From the NCBI RefSeq assembly GCF_034008635.1, contig NZ_CP125378.1, forward strand, positions 3,407,501 through 3,471,500: 64,000 nt of DNA. Direction: 5' to 3'. The notes beneath the pieces were generated by a model that was given only the letters and a program-made list of their open reading frames with translations, was not told the origin of the DNA and did not search any database. Of this stretch, positions 1 through 8,325 are shown in pieces; positions within the stretch are counted from its first letter, which is position 1; the number at the start of each line of letters is the position of its first letter. The translations under genes and the position numbers were made by a program. The DNA is from Pseudomonas sp. P8_229 (GTDB lineage Bacteria > Pseudomonadota > Gammaproteobacteria > Pseudomonadales > Pseudomonadaceae).

Positions 1-119
1 TTCGCGGCTACCGAGTGGAAAACCTCAGCGACTTTTTCCGCTTTCTGGCTTTCCGGAACGTTTTTGAAGCCGAAGTGTGTGGTGGGTTCGGCATCGCTGC
101 CTTTGCGCTGATCAGTCAT
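1..119 (-). CDS. ubiE: UbiE C-methyltransferase, 5' end only
   Basis: Partial gene; only the first 39 or so codons lie in the window and the rest runs off the left edge. The reading from the ATG at 119 is [20 protein letters not shown], followed by [19 protein letters not shown]. This matches the N-terminus of pseudomonad UbiE, the SAM-dependent C-methyltransferase of ubiquinone (and menaquinone) biosynthesis. The catalytic domain is not visible. The gene diverges from the small PHA-system gene at 286, so their promoters share the 166-bp gap. The identification rests on this short N-terminus and on the known pseudomonad neighbourhood of ubiE beside the pha locus. Confidence 0.85.
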   Translation of the reverse strand, partial: MTDQRKGSDAEPTTHFGFKNVPESQKAEKVAEVFHSVAA

Positions 120-285
120 ATCGCTGTCACCAAAAGAGAATGCGCGACATTCTAATCCCCAAGCCATGCTTTGTCTTGGAATGGCTAAAGGTAAGATGGG
201 CAACCTTCGGGACGATTTGCCGCAGTAGTGGTCAAGATTTACCGACACGTATTCATAGCCCCATTCAAAAAGCAGGAGTCATTCA

Positions 286-561
286 ATGGCCAAAATCAGT
301 GTTGAGCGTGCGCACAACCTGGGTAAGGAAGCCGCCCGCGAGAAGGCCGACAAGCTGGCGCAAAAACTCTCCGATCAATATGGCCTGGAGCCGCAATGGT
401 CGGGCGACACGCTCAACCTCAAGCGTTCGGGCGTGAAAGGCGCAGTGCATGTGGCCGACGATTCGATCCGCGTCGACGTCGAGCTGGGCCTGATGATGTC
501 GGCCATGAGCGGCATGATCAAAGCCGAGATCGAGAAGGCCCTCGACAAAGCGCTGGTCTGA
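286..561 (+). CDS. Polyhydroxyalkanoic acid system family protein
   Basis: A 91-residue soluble protein with no signal peptide or membrane segment. Its length, its start (MAKISVERAHNLGKEAAREK) and its place between ubiE and the phasin genes match the small PHA granule-region family (PHA_gran_rgn) of pseudomonads. The molecular role is unknown; a granule-associated or regulatory role is inferred from location. The middle has a pattern LKRSGVKGAVHVADDSIRVDVELG that looks like beta strands, and the C-terminus is a lysine/glutamate-rich helix. AGGAG lies 8 bases before the ATG. It is followed by a REPIN and then phaI, so it is probably transcribed separately from phaIF. Confidence 0.75.
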   Translation: MAKISVERAHNLGKEAAREKADKLAQKLSDQYGLEPQWSGDTLNLKRSGVKGAVHVADDSIRVDVELGLMMSAMSGMIKAEIEKALDKALV

Positions 562-585
562 TTTCAGCCTGAAATGCGATGCGCC

Positions 586-675
586 TGTAGGAGTGAGCCT
601 GCTCGCGATAGCGGTCTTTCAGTCGACATTATTTTTGACTGATACACCGCTATCGCGAGCAGGCTCACTCCTACA
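586..675. repeat. REPIN (GTAGGAGTGAGCC type)
   Basis: Two inverted REP units: GTAGGAGTGAGCCTGCTCGC at the left and its reverse complement at the right, around a variable centre. The arms extend through 'GATAGCGG', so nearly the whole 90 bp can fold into one hairpin. The same element, same arm type, is at 37346–37435 and in shorter form at 46014–46103. It separates the PHA-system gene from phaI. Confidence 0.9.
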
Positions 676-805
676 TTTGTTTTGTGTACGGCCTGAGGTT
701 CATGTCAGTTGTTAGGGTGCCGTTTCTAATTTTTCTCCCTACTTTGTGCCTGAGCCCGACACATCTGCGGGCAGTTCCTCAAACCTTCTGCGCGTGAGGT
801 GCACC

Positions 806-1228
806 ATGGCCAAAGTAATTCTGAAGAAAAAAATCGATGCGTCGACTTCTGCTCTGAGCGACGTCAAATCCTATGCCCGCAAGATCTGGCTGGCAGGCCT
901 GGGTGCCTACGCCAAGGTCGGCCAAGAGGGCAGCGAGTACTTTCAGGAGTTGATCAAGGCTGGTCAAACTGTTGAAAAGAAAGGCAAAAAAGCCGTCACC
1001 GAAAAACTCGAAGCGGCCAATGCCGAGATCGATGAAGCCAAGAGCGAAGTCAGCTCGTTCAAAGGTCGCGTCGAAGTTCAGCTCGACAAGGTCGAGAAGG
1101 CGTTTGACTCCCGTGTAGCAAGCGCCTTGAATCGTATCGGCATTCCGTCTAAACATGACGTTGAGACACTCTCTGCTAAGCTCGATGAGCTGACGGCATT
1201 GCTCGAACGCGTCGCGCGTAAATCTTAA
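806..1228 (+). CDS. phaI: PHA granule phasin PhaI
   Basis: A 140-residue phasin that coats medium-chain-length PHA granules. Residues about 20–50 hold the phasin signature YARKIWLAGLGAYAK, shared with PhaF downstream, followed by a long charged amphipathic helix rich in Lys/Glu/Ala typical of granule-binding coiled-coil phasins. The ATG at 806 is chosen over the upstream in-frame GTG-type starts because GAGGTG lies just before it and MAKVILKKK is the usual family start. The stop is 10 bases before the phaF start, so phaI and phaF form one operon, transcribed toward the phaC operon. Confidence 0.93.
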   Translation: MAKVILKKKIDASTSALSDVKSYARKIWLAGLGAYAKVGQEGSEYFQELIKAGQTVEKKGKKAVTEKLEAANAEIDEAKSEVSSFKGRVEVQLDKVEKAFDSRVASALNRIGIPSKHDVETLSAKLDELTALLERVARKS

Positions 1229-1238
1229 GGAGAACGGG

Positions 1239-2153
1239 ATGGCTGGTAAAAAGAACACCGATAAAGAAGGCAGCTCGTGGATTGGGAAAGTCGAAGACTA
1301 CTCCCGCAAAATCTGGCTGGCTGGTTTAGGCGTGTACTCGAAGATCGACACTGACGGCAGCAAGCTCTTCGAGACACTGGTCAAAGACGGCGAGAAAGCC
1401 GAGAAGCTCACCAAGTCTGCAGTCGGCAAGAAAGTCGATGCCGCCAAGGATTCCGCTTCTTCGGCCAAGTCGCGCATCAGCGGCGTGAAAGATCGCGCAC
1501 TGGGCAAGTGGGACGAGCTGGAAGGGGCTTTCGACAAGCGCCTGAACAGCGCGATTTCGCGCCTGGGTGTGCCAAGCCGCAATGAAGTCAAAGCGCTGCA
1601 CAGCAAGGTTGAAACCCTGACCAAGCAGATCGAGAAACTCACCGGTCTGAAAACCCAGCCTGTAGCGGCGAAAACCGCTGCGGCCAAACCGGCAGCCAAG
1701 ACGGCTGCAGCCAAGCCTGCGGCTAAAACGGCTGCCAAGCCACTGGCTAAAGCGCCTGCCAAACCTGCTGCGAAAGCAGCGGCCAAGCCTGCTGCCAAAA
1801 CCGCAGCGGCAAAACCTGCCGCTAAAACCGCCGCCGCCAAGCCAGCAGCAAAAGCTGCAGCAAAACCGGTAGCCGCCAAAGCTGCTGCGAAACCAGCCGC
1901 CAAGCCAGCAGCGAAAACCGCTGCCGCCAAACCGGCTGCCAAGCCTGCCGCCAAACCGGCTGCGGCGAAAAAACCGGCAGTGAAAAAACCGGCCGCACCG
2001 AAAGCCGCTGCGCCGAAACCGGCAGTAGCGGCTGCAGCCAAGCCAGCTACCCCGGCAGCTGCGGTCAGCGCGTCGAATTCGGCCGCTGCGCCGACTCCGG
2101 TGGCTACCCCGACTGTTGCATCGACCCCGTCGACGCCAACCAGTCAGTCCTGA
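1239..2153 (+). CDS. phaF: PHA granule protein PhaF (phasin with histone H1-like tail)
   Basis: A 304-residue two-domain protein. Residues 1 to about 140 are a phasin domain (DYSRKIWLAGLGVYSK motif, then a coiled coil). From about residue 145 to 260 there is a Lys/Ala/Pro tail of AAKPAAK-type repeats resembling histone H1 and AlgP, which in characterised PhaF binds DNA non-specifically and helps share PHA granules between daughter cells. The last 40 residues are Ala/Pro/Thr/Ser-rich. AAGGAG lies 8 bases before the ATG. At 304 residues it seems longer than the roughly 255–260 residues I recall for the P. putida protein, the extra length lying in the repeats. A terminator follows directly. Confidence 0.93.
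   Translation: MAGKKNTDKEGSSWIGKVEDYSRKIWLAGLGVYSKIDTDGSKLFETLVKDGEKAEKLTKSAVGKKVDAAKDSASSAKSRISGVKDRALGKWDELEGAFDKRLNSAISRLGVPSRNEVKALHSKVETLTKQIEKLTGLKTQPVAAKTAAAKPAAKTAAAKPAAKTAAKPLAKAPAKPAAKAAAKPAAKTAAAKPAAKTAAAKPAAKAAAKPVAAKAAAKPAAKPAAKTAAAKPAAKPAAKPAAAKKPAVKKPAAPKAAAPKPAVAAAAKPATPAAAVSASNSAAAPTPVATPTVASTPSTPTSQS
1660..2050 (+). repeat. Degenerate AAKPAAK-coding repeat tract in phaF
   Basis: About 390 bp of short imperfect repeats built from GCC/GCG/GCT (Ala), AAA/AAG (Lys) and CCG/CCT/CCA (Pro) codons, with synonymous codons mixed. The Lys/Ala/Pro periodicity is clear at protein level; the DNA is less regular. Slippage here could change the length of the DNA-binding tail. Confidence 0.85.
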
Positions 2154-2170
2154 TTTATCAGGGCAAAACA

Positions 2171-2205
2171 AAACGCCCGGCCTGTGAAGGTCGGGCGTTT
2201 TTGTT
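2171..2205 (+). terminator. Rho-independent terminator of phaIF
   Basis: An AAACGCCCG…CGGGCGTTT stem (arms extended by CCT/AGG with one mismatch, loop GTGA) followed by a T-rich run, starting about 18 bases after the phaF stop. Confidence 0.9.
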
Positions 2206-2225
2206 TGTGCCGTTTTTAAAGCTTA

Positions 2226-2401
2226 CCCTCACCCCATACACTCCCCGAGGGAGAGGGGGCCGACCGAGGTGTCTTGCGTCGTACGTCGACCTGAACGATC
2301 GAGTCGATTATGGATTCAACAAAACCCGTTCAGGTCGGTGTAGCTCATCAGCATCCCCCAATCAGTCCCCTCTCCCTCTGGGAGAGGGCTAGGGTGAGGG
2401 G
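2226..2401. repeat. MITE-like element with CCCTCACCCC/GGGGTGAGGG-type ends
   Basis: The left end (CCCTCACCCC, then CCCCGAGGGAGAGGGG) and the right end (CCCCTCTCCCTCTGGGAGAG, then GGGTGAGGG) are inverted copies about 30 bp long that enclose about 110 bp without a convincing gene. Each end is also a small palindrome. The element sits between the convergent phaF and phaD genes. Confidence 0.75.
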
Positions 2402-2410
2402 CTTTTGATT

Positions 2411-3031
2411 TCAGTCGTGATCTTCAAGGTACTGCAGGGCCATCCGCTCAGTCGCCACTTTCACCGGCGGCAGCAAATGCGGCGCGACCAACATCATGAT
2501 CTGGTAGACGACTAATCGAACTTCCCCTTCACGATCAAGAATCCGCTGATAGTCCAGCGAGAACAGCAGGGTCATGGTGATCTGCTCGACCAATTGACCC
2601 AGCGCCTGAGTGTCGCTGACCAACTGCCCCGAGGCTTTCAAGCGCGCCAGCAATGACGCCAGCGTGCGCTTCAGGGCGTTGAGCAGGTTACGAATACCTT
2701 TCGCCAGTTTCGGCAGGCGCCCGGCGAGGTTCGACAGGTCCTGGAACAGAAAACGGTACTGCGCCAGGCGTTCGACGATCAAATGCAGAAACAGCCAGTA
2801 ATCCTCCGGCGCCAGCTCGACATCCGACGGTGGGTCGAGCAGTGGCGCCAGTTCATTCTGGAAGCGCTCGAACAGGCCGAGAATCAACGGCTCCTTGCCG
2901 TGAAAGTGGTAGTAGAGGTTGCCGGGGCTGATCCCCATTTCATTGGCAACTTCCATGGTGGAAACGTTGGGTTCACCCTTTTCGTTGAACAGTTGCAGGG
3001 CACATTCGAGAATCCGGTCGCGGGTTTTCAT
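2411..3031 (-). CDS. phaD: TetR-family regulator PhaD
   Basis: A 206-residue TetR-type regulator. Residues about 5–50 form the helix-turn-helix (VSTMEVANEMGISPGNLYYHF), and the rest is the helical ligand-binding/dimer domain. In pseudomonads PhaD activates the pha promoters and senses a PHA-metabolism intermediate, probably an acyl-CoA. It is the last gene of phaC1-phaZ-phaC2-phaD, starting 30 bases after phaC2, and is convergent with phaIF. The identification is firm from sequence type and position. Confidence 0.93.
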   Translation of the reverse strand: MKTRDRILECALQLFNEKGEPNVSTMEVANEMGISPGNLYYHFHGKEPLILGLFERFQNELAPLLDPPSDVELAPEDYWLFLHLIVERLAQYRFLFQDLSNLAGRLPKLAKGIRNLLNALKRTLASLLARLKASGQLVSDTQALGQLVEQITMTLLFSLDYQRILDREGEVRLVVYQIMMLVAPHLLPPVKVATERMALQYLEDHD

Positions 3032-3061
3032 CCAGTCTTCTTAGAAAAGTTCGGTTAAGCG

Positions 3062-4744
3062 TCAGCGCACATGCACGTAGGTGCCGGGTGCCGCCTCCAT
3101 CGGTGGATAGTTCGGGTTGCCGAGGGTCATCAAAGTCTCGCGCTGGGCGCCGGAGCGTTGCTGAATCCATTCCAGCCACTGTGGCCACCAACTGCCGTCG
3201 ACGCGTTTGGCGTCGTAGTACCAGGCGCGCGGGTCGCTGCTCAGCTTGCCGTTTTCGACATAACTGGCTTTGGGGTTGCTGGGTGGGTTGAGGATGCTTT
3301 GCACGTGACCGCTGCTGGACAGGACGAAGCGCCGCTCGCCACCGAGCAACAGTGTTGAGCGATACACCGCGTCCCACGGCGTGATGTGGTCGTTCATGCC
3401 GGCCACGCTGAAGCTGTCGACGGTGACTTTCTGCAGGTCGATCGGCGTACCGCAGACTTCCAGGCCGCCCGGGTGGGTCAGCGGGTTGTGCTTGAAGAAG
3501 TCCAGCAGGTCGCCATGGAATGCGGCGGGCAGGCGCGTGTTGTCATTGTTCCAGTAGAGGATGTCGAACGCCGGCGGCTCTTTGCCCAACAGGTAGTTGT
3601 TGACGAAGTAGCTCCAGATCAAATCGTTGGGCCGCATCCAGGCGAACACTTTGGCCATGTCGCGACCGTCCAGCACGCCTTTCTGATAGGAGCGGCGCTT
3701 GGCCGCTTCGATGGTCTGTTCGTCGGCGAACAGGGTGGTCGGGGTTTCGATCTGGCTGTCGAGCAGGCTGACCAGATAGGTCGCACTGGAGATCCGTCGC
3801 AGCTGGCGTTTGGCTTGCAGATGTCCTTGCAGCGCGGCGATGGTCAGGCCACCGGCGCAGGCGCCCATCAGGTTGACGTCGCGGGCGCCGGTGATTGCCC
3901 GGCAGACGTTCATCGCTTCTTCCACCGCCTCGACATAGGTCGACAGACCCCATTCGCGATGGCGCACGTCCGGGTTGCGCCAACTGATCATGAAGGTCTG
4001 CAAGCCGTTTTTCAGCGCGTACTGGACGAAGCTGTTATGCGGGCTGAGGTCGAAAATGTAGTACTTGTTGATTTGCGGCGGCACCACCAGCAGCGGCTTG
4101 GCGTACTGTTTCTCGCTCATCGGCTTGTACTGGATCAACTCGAGCATTTCGTTGCGAAACACCACGGCGCCGGTGGTGGTGGCGACGGTCTTGCCGACTT
4201 CGAATGCCTGTTTGGTGACCTGGCGCGGCAGGCCGTCGTTGTGCAGCAGATCATCGAACAGATGGCTCAGGCCGCGCACCAGGCTGTGGCCGCCGGAGTT
4301 GAACAGCTCCTTGATCGCCAGCGGATTGAGCAGGGTGTTGGAGGGCGCGACGGCGTCGTTGAGCAGCGTGAACGCGAAGTGCGCGCGGGCGCGGTCGTCC
4401 TCGCTCATGCTGCTTTCGTCGATCCAGCTCTTGACCTGTTTCTGCCAGGCCAGATAGGCCTGCAGGCTGCGCCGGTAGAACGGGTTGAGGCTCCATGCCG
4501 GGTCGGTGAACCGCGTATCTTGCGGGTTGGTCGGGTGCAGGGTCTCACCGAGCAACACGCGACCGAGCTGGCCGCCGAGTTTCAAGGCGTGCCTGGCACT
4601 GTGCAGGGGGTTGCGCAGGCCGTGGGCAGCGACGCTGCGCAGCGTCGAGATCAGGTCGCGGCCACGCAGGCCGGTCATTGCACTTTGTGCATTGATGAAC
4701 ACGGCGGGACTGGGCACTACGCCCGTCGCAGGTTTGTCGCGCAT
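3062..4744 (-). CDS. phaC2: Class II PHA synthase PhaC2
   Basis: A 560-residue class II polymerase that joins (R)-3-hydroxyacyl-CoA units, mainly C6–C14, into PHA at the granule surface. The lipase-like box GACAGG places the catalytic Cys at residue 296; Asp452 (NDHITPW) and His480 (SSSGHVQ) complete the triad. Length and motifs are those of active class II enzymes. It lies about 135 bases after phaZ and 30 bases before phaD on the same strand. It closely parallels PhaC1 in the same locus, the normal pseudomonad arrangement of two synthases around one depolymerase. Confidence 0.96.
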   Translation of the reverse strand: MRDKPATGVVPSPAVFINAQSAMTGLRGRDLISTLRSVAAHGLRNPLHSARHALKLGGQLGRVLLGETLHPTNPQDTRFTDPAWSLNPFYRRSLQAYLAWQKQVKSWIDESSMSEDDRARAHFAFTLLNDAVAPSNTLLNPLAIKELFNSGGHSLVRGLSHLFDDLLHNDGLPRQVTKQAFEVGKTVATTTGAVVFRNEMLELIQYKPMSEKQYAKPLLVVPPQINKYYIFDLSPHNSFVQYALKNGLQTFMISWRNPDVRHREWGLSTYVEAVEEAMNVCRAITGARDVNLMGACAGGLTIAALQGHLQAKRQLRRISSATYLVSLLDSQIETPTTLFADEQTIEAAKRRSYQKGVLDGRDMAKVFAWMRPNDLIWSYFVNNYLLGKEPPAFDILYWNNDNTRLPAAFHGDLLDFFKHNPLTHPGGLEVCGTPIDLQKVTVDSFSVAGMNDHITPWDAVYRSTLLLGGERRFVLSSSGHVQSILNPPSNPKASYVENGKLSSDPRAWYYDAKRVDGSWWPQWLEWIQQRSGAQRETLMTLGNPNYPPMEAAPGTYVHVR

Positions 4745-4880
4745 GACTCAACACTCCTTCGTCTTCAGGTCAAAAACAAACTCACCGAACCAGAACACCA
4801 TAGTCGCTGTTACGGGTTGCTGCCTGCGCGGCGTCCTGCCACGCACTGATAAAGCCCTGCATAAAGCCTGCCGCTGCGGT

Positions 4881-5735
4881 TTATCCGCCCAGAGGTGTCG
4901 GATGCGGGTGCATCACGGCGCGCTGTCGTTCCTCCTCAAGGAATTTCATGATGATCGGCGCCACCGCTTCGGCGCGGGTGATCAGGAACAGATGACCGTC
5001 GTCGATGATGTGCAGCTGGGCGTTGGGAATCCGCCAGGCGAGCATGCGCATGTTGATCAGCGGGATCAGTGGATCGTCGTCGCCGGCCAGCACCAGCGTC
5101 GGCTGATGAATCTTGTGCAGCCAGTGAATGCTGGTCCAGCCGAGGCCTGCGAACAGTTGCCAGTAGTAACCGAGCTTGCCCGCCGAACGCACCTTGGCCG
5201 CATGGCTGGCAGCCAGCGTCGGGTCGCGGCGGAACGAGCCGCCGTAGATCAGCGGCGCGATACGGATCACGTGCGATGGCTGGATGTAGCGCCGGGGACT
5301 GGCCATCATCCACAGCACTTTCGGCTTGCCCGGTACCATGAAGGCACCGGCTGCAGTCGCCGCCAGCACCAGTTTCTTGCAGCGTTCGGGGTAGTCGTGG
5401 GCGAACTGCTGCGCCAGCGCTCCACCCCAGGACACGCCGATGACGTTGACCTGACCGTAGTCGAGGTAATCGAGCATCCGCGAGGTCAGCTTCGCCAGCC
5501 CGGGAAAGCGATACGGCCGGCTCGGCGTCGACGAGCCGCCGACACCGGGCACGTCGAAGGCGATCACTTCCAGATCCGGGTCCAGCGCCGCGACAAACGG
5601 AAACACCAGCTCCAGGTTGGCGCCAATGCCGTTGAATATCAGCAAGGGCGTCAAGTGAGGCTTGCCGGGGCGTACCGCGGTGCGGATGGTCTGCCCATCC
5701 AGATCGACGGTACGGAAAATGAACGGTTGCGGCAT
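4881..5735 (-). CDS. phaZ: Intracellular mcl-PHA depolymerase PhaZ
   Basis: A 284-residue alpha/beta hydrolase that releases 3-hydroxy fatty acids from the stored polymer. The nucleophile elbow GVSWGG puts the catalytic Ser at residue 102; the GDDDP and DDGHLF motifs carry the Asp and His. There is no signal peptide, consistent with an intracellular granule-bound enzyme. The ATG at 5735 has AGGG upstream. The gene stands between phaC1 and phaC2, but a 225-bp gap containing a 133-bp palindromic repeat separates it from phaC1, so its expression may be partly uncoupled from phaC1. Confidence 0.95.
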   Translation of the reverse strand: MPQPFIFRTVDLDGQTIRTAVRPGKPHLTPLLIFNGIGANLELVFPFVAALDPDLEVIAFDVPGVGGSSTPSRPYRFPGLAKLTSRMLDYLDYGQVNVIGVSWGGALAQQFAHDYPERCKKLVLAATAAGAFMVPGKPKVLWMMASPRRYIQPSHVIRIAPLIYGGSFRRDPTLAASHAAKVRSAGKLGYYWQLFAGLGWTSIHWLHKIHQPTLVLAGDDDPLIPLINMRMLAWRIPNAQLHIIDDGHLFLITRAEAVAPIIMKFLEEERQRAVMHPHPTPLGG

Positions 5736-5790
5736 GCTTCAGGCCCTGTGGATTTCAAGTACCCCCGATCCCCTCTGTGGGCGTGAACTC

Positions 5791-5923
5791 TGTGGCGAGG
5801 GGATTTATCCCCGATCGGCTGCGCAGCAGTCGCAAAATCATCACACGCGGTTTTTCAGAAATACCGCGTCAGCTAGTTTTGGAGCCGCTTCGCTGCCCAT
5901 CGGGGATAAATCCCCTCACCACA
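5791..5923. repeat. 133-bp palindromic repeat, copy 1
   Basis: The ends are TGTGGCGAGGGGATTTATCC and its near-exact inverse. The interior carries further inverted pieces (GCTGCGCAGCAG, ACGCGG…CCGCGT). A second copy of exactly the same length, in the same orientation and with only scattered substitutions, is at 8326–8458. It lies between phaC1 and phaZ. No coding potential is evident. Confidence 0.92.
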
Positions 5924-5960
5924 AGTTCATCCCACAATTTGGGGAGGCGGGTGGTGTCAG

Positions 5961-7640
5961 TTACCGCTCGTGAACGTAAGTGCCCGGCGAAGCCTCGCCC
6001 GCCGGATACGCCTTGTTGCCCAGTTTCAGTGGGGCCTTTCTCAGATCGCCCGAGCGCTCGGCCTGCCACGCCTGCCAGTACAGCCACCAGGAATCGGTGT
6101 GTTTGGCCGAGTTCTCTTGCCATTCGTCGGCATTGGCGGCCATGCCTTCGCTGGTCATGTAACGCGATTTCGGGTTGCCCGGCGGGTTCAGAATGCTCTG
6201 GATATGCCCGCTGCTCGACAGCACGAACTCTACCTTGCCGCCAAACAGCTGCGCCGACTTGTAGCAGGACTTCCACGGGGTGATGTGGTCGTTGGTGCCG
6301 GCCAGCGAGAAGATGTCGGCCGTGACCTGCTTGAGGTCGATCGGCGTGCCGCACACTTCCAGTGCATTGGGGCGGATCAGTGGATTATTTTTGAACATCT
6401 CGATCAGGTCGCCGTGGAACGCGGCCGGCAACCGTGTGGTGTCATTGTTCCAGAACAGGATGTCGAACACCGGCGGCTCGTTGCCGAGCAGGTAGTTGTT
6501 GACCCAGTAGTTCCAGATCAGATCGTTGGGGCGCATCCACGCGAAGACCTTGGCCATGTCCTTGCCTTCGAGCACGCCGGCCTGATACGAGTGGCGCTTG
6601 GCGGTCTCCAGGGTCTGCTCGTCGACGAACAGGGCGACGTCGCTGTCCAGGGTGGTGTCGAGCACGCTGACCAGCAGGGTCAGGGCGTTGACCTTCTTCT
6701 CGCCGAGCGCGGCGTAGTGGCCGAGCAGGGCGGTGCAGGTGATACCGCCGGAGCAGGCGCCCAGCATGTTCACGTCTTTGCTGCCGGTGATTGCCGTGAC
6801 CACGTCGACCGCTTCCTTGAGCGCATCGATGTAGGTCGACAGGCCCCATTCGCGCTGGGCCTTGGTCGGGTTGCGCCAGCTGACGATGAAGGTCTGCACG
6901 TTATGGCGCAGGCAGAAACGCGCCAGGCTCTTGTCCGGGCTCAAATCGAATACGTAGAACTTGTTGATCTGTGGCGGCACGACGAGCAACGGTCGCTCGT
7001 GGACCTGCTCGGTGATCGGCTTGTACTGGATCAGCTCCAGCACGTCGTTGCGAAACACCACTGCGCCTTCGGTCACGCCCAGGCTCTTGCCGACCTCGAA
7101 TGCGCCCATGTTGACCTGGCTCGGCATGCCGCCGTTGTGCACCAGATCCTTGGCCAGATGCGAGAGACCGTCGAGCAGGCTTTTGCCGCCGGTCTCGAAG
7201 AAGCGTTTGACCGCCGCGGGGTTGGCCGCCGTGTTGGTCGGGGCCATGGCTTCGGTCATCAGGTTGATCACGAAGTGGCCGCGGGCGATGTCTTTGGGTG
7301 ACAGGCTGCTGTCATCGATCCAGGAATGGAGCTCCTTGCGCCACGCCAGGTAGGTTTGCAGATAACGTTTATAGAGCGGGTTCTGGCTCCAGGCCGGATC
7401 GGCGAAGCGACGGTCATCGCTGGCCGGTTGCAGTTCGGATTTGCCGAACAGCACGTTCTTCAGTTCGAGACCGAAATGGGTCACGTGTTTGACGCTATGG
7501 ATCGGTTGTTTGATGGCCTGGGACAGCACCATTCGAGCAGAGGCCAGCAGATCCTTTCCGCGCAGCCCAACGACGGGATTAAGCCCCAGGGTGTTTTCCG
7601 AGGCTTGGTACTTCAGGTCATCGTTATTCTTGTTACTCAT
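5961..7640 (-). CDS. phaC1: Class II PHA synthase PhaC1
   Basis: A 559-residue class II PHA synthase. The catalytic triad is Cys296 (GACSGG), Asp451 (NDHITPW) and His479 (SSSGHIQ). It is highly similar throughout to PhaC2 in this window, with the same length and spacing, but with a different N-terminus (MSNKNNDDLKYQASENTLGL). First gene of the phaC1-phaZ-phaC2-phaD series, with a 258-bp leader holding a sigma54-like site. The direct repeats at 5791 and 8326 bracket this gene together with the DUF971 gene. Confidence 0.96.
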   Translation of the reverse strand: MSNKNNDDLKYQASENTLGLNPVVGLRGKDLLASARMVLSQAIKQPIHSVKHVTHFGLELKNVLFGKSELQPASDDRRFADPAWSQNPLYKRYLQTYLAWRKELHSWIDDSSLSPKDIARGHFVINLMTEAMAPTNTAANPAAVKRFFETGGKSLLDGLSHLAKDLVHNGGMPSQVNMGAFEVGKSLGVTEGAVVFRNDVLELIQYKPITEQVHERPLLVVPPQINKFYVFDLSPDKSLARFCLRHNVQTFIVSWRNPTKAQREWGLSTYIDALKEAVDVVTAITGSKDVNMLGACSGGITCTALLGHYAALGEKKVNALTLLVSVLDTTLDSDVALFVDEQTLETAKRHSYQAGVLEGKDMAKVFAWMRPNDLIWNYWVNNYLLGNEPPVFDILFWNNDTTRLPAAFHGDLIEMFKNNPLIRPNALEVCGTPIDLKQVTADIFSLAGTNDHITPWKSCYKSAQLFGGKVEFVLSSSGHIQSILNPPGNPKSRYMTSEGMAANADEWQENSAKHTDSWWLYWQAWQAERSGDLRKAPLKLGNKAYPAGEASPGTYVHER

Positions 7641-7765
7641 CTACGACGCTCCATTGTCCTGAGACGAGTACCCGGTTTTCTGCTGTGCAGTTCCACAGCC
7701 AATGCCAGGTACTACTGCTCGGGTGACCGTTAATTCTGCATAGCTGCTTTACAGTCGTATAGCAC

Positions 7766-7781
7766 TGCAGGGAACTTGCCA
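7766..7781 (-). promoter_or_regulatory. Candidate sigma54 (-24/-12) promoter of phaC1
   Basis: Read on the minus strand the site is TGGCAAGTTCCCTGCA. It matches TGGCACG-N4-TTGCA at the key GG and GC dinucleotides with the correct spacing. It lies about 125 bases before the phaC1 start. Sigma54-type sites upstream of phaC1 have been proposed for other pseudomonads; use of this one is inferred. Confidence 0.5.
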
Positions 7782-7898
7782 GCTCCATTGGTTACCCGAG
7801 TTTAATTTTTTTCGCAAGCAGGCCGATCCTCGGCCACACAGCAGAGCATTCAAACAGATGAATTTAGAAAATGCCCTCTAAAGAGCAAGAGTCTCGGA

Positions 7899-8279
7899 CT
7901 AGAGCATCAGCTTGACGATCGACTCGTCCGGATCGCGGGTTTTTCCGGCGGCTTTGAGCTCGGCCAGATAGTCGGCCCAGAGTGCGTCATAACGTCGCCC
8001 CAGCTCGTAGAGGTATTCCCAGGTGAACAAGCCGCTGTCGTGACCGTCGTCGAAGGTCAGTTTCAGTGCGTAGTGACCGGCCGGTTCCAGCTTGCTCAGG
8101 CCGACGTTGAGCTTGCCGAATTGCAGGATCGGTTTGCCGTGGCCCTGGACCTCGGCGGAGGGGGAATGCACGCGCAGGAATTCGGCGGGCAGGGTGTATT
8201 CCTCGCCGGATGCGTAGGTGAGCGTCAGGGTTTTCGAGGCTTTGTGCAGTTTGATGTCGGTGGGGATCGTGTTGGTCAT
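7899..8279 (-). CDS. DUF971 family protein
   Basis: A 126-residue soluble protein of the DUF971 family, related to the N-terminal domain of gamma-butyrobetaine hydroxylase. The start MTNTIPTDIKLHKASKTLTL and the pattern FDDGHDSGLFTWEYLYELG are typical. The exact function is unknown; family members are often tied to iron–sulfur or cofactor metabolism. The ATG at 8279 is preferred to the in-frame ATG at 8291, which adds only MTGP. The gene lies between hslU and phaC1, as in other pseudomonads, and is separated from hslU by the second 133-bp repeat. Confidence 0.8.
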   Translation of the reverse strand: MTNTIPTDIKLHKASKTLTLTYASGEEYTLPAEFLRVHSPSAEVQGHGKPILQFGKLNVGLSKLEPAGHYALKLTFDDGHDSGLFTWEYLYELGRRYDALWADYLAELKAAGKTRDPDESIVKLML

Positions 8280-8325
8280 GGGGCCAGTCATCCGTCTGAA
8301 AAGAGGCCCTGTGTCAGCGGACCCT

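Noticed and set aside
586..675. REP arrays as possible CRISPR
   Set aside because: The units are inverted pairs, not regularly spaced direct repeats, and there are no spacers or cas genes.
1298..2171. Two antisense frames over phaF with Ala/Gly or Arg/Gly/Phe repeats
   Set aside because: They are the complement of the Lys/Ala/Pro repeat tract; no independent gene signal.
3386..4849. 487-codon antisense frame over phaC2
   Set aside because: It mirrors phaC2 and has the Val/Gln/His-rich composition of an antisense reading; phaC2 has its full catalytic triad.
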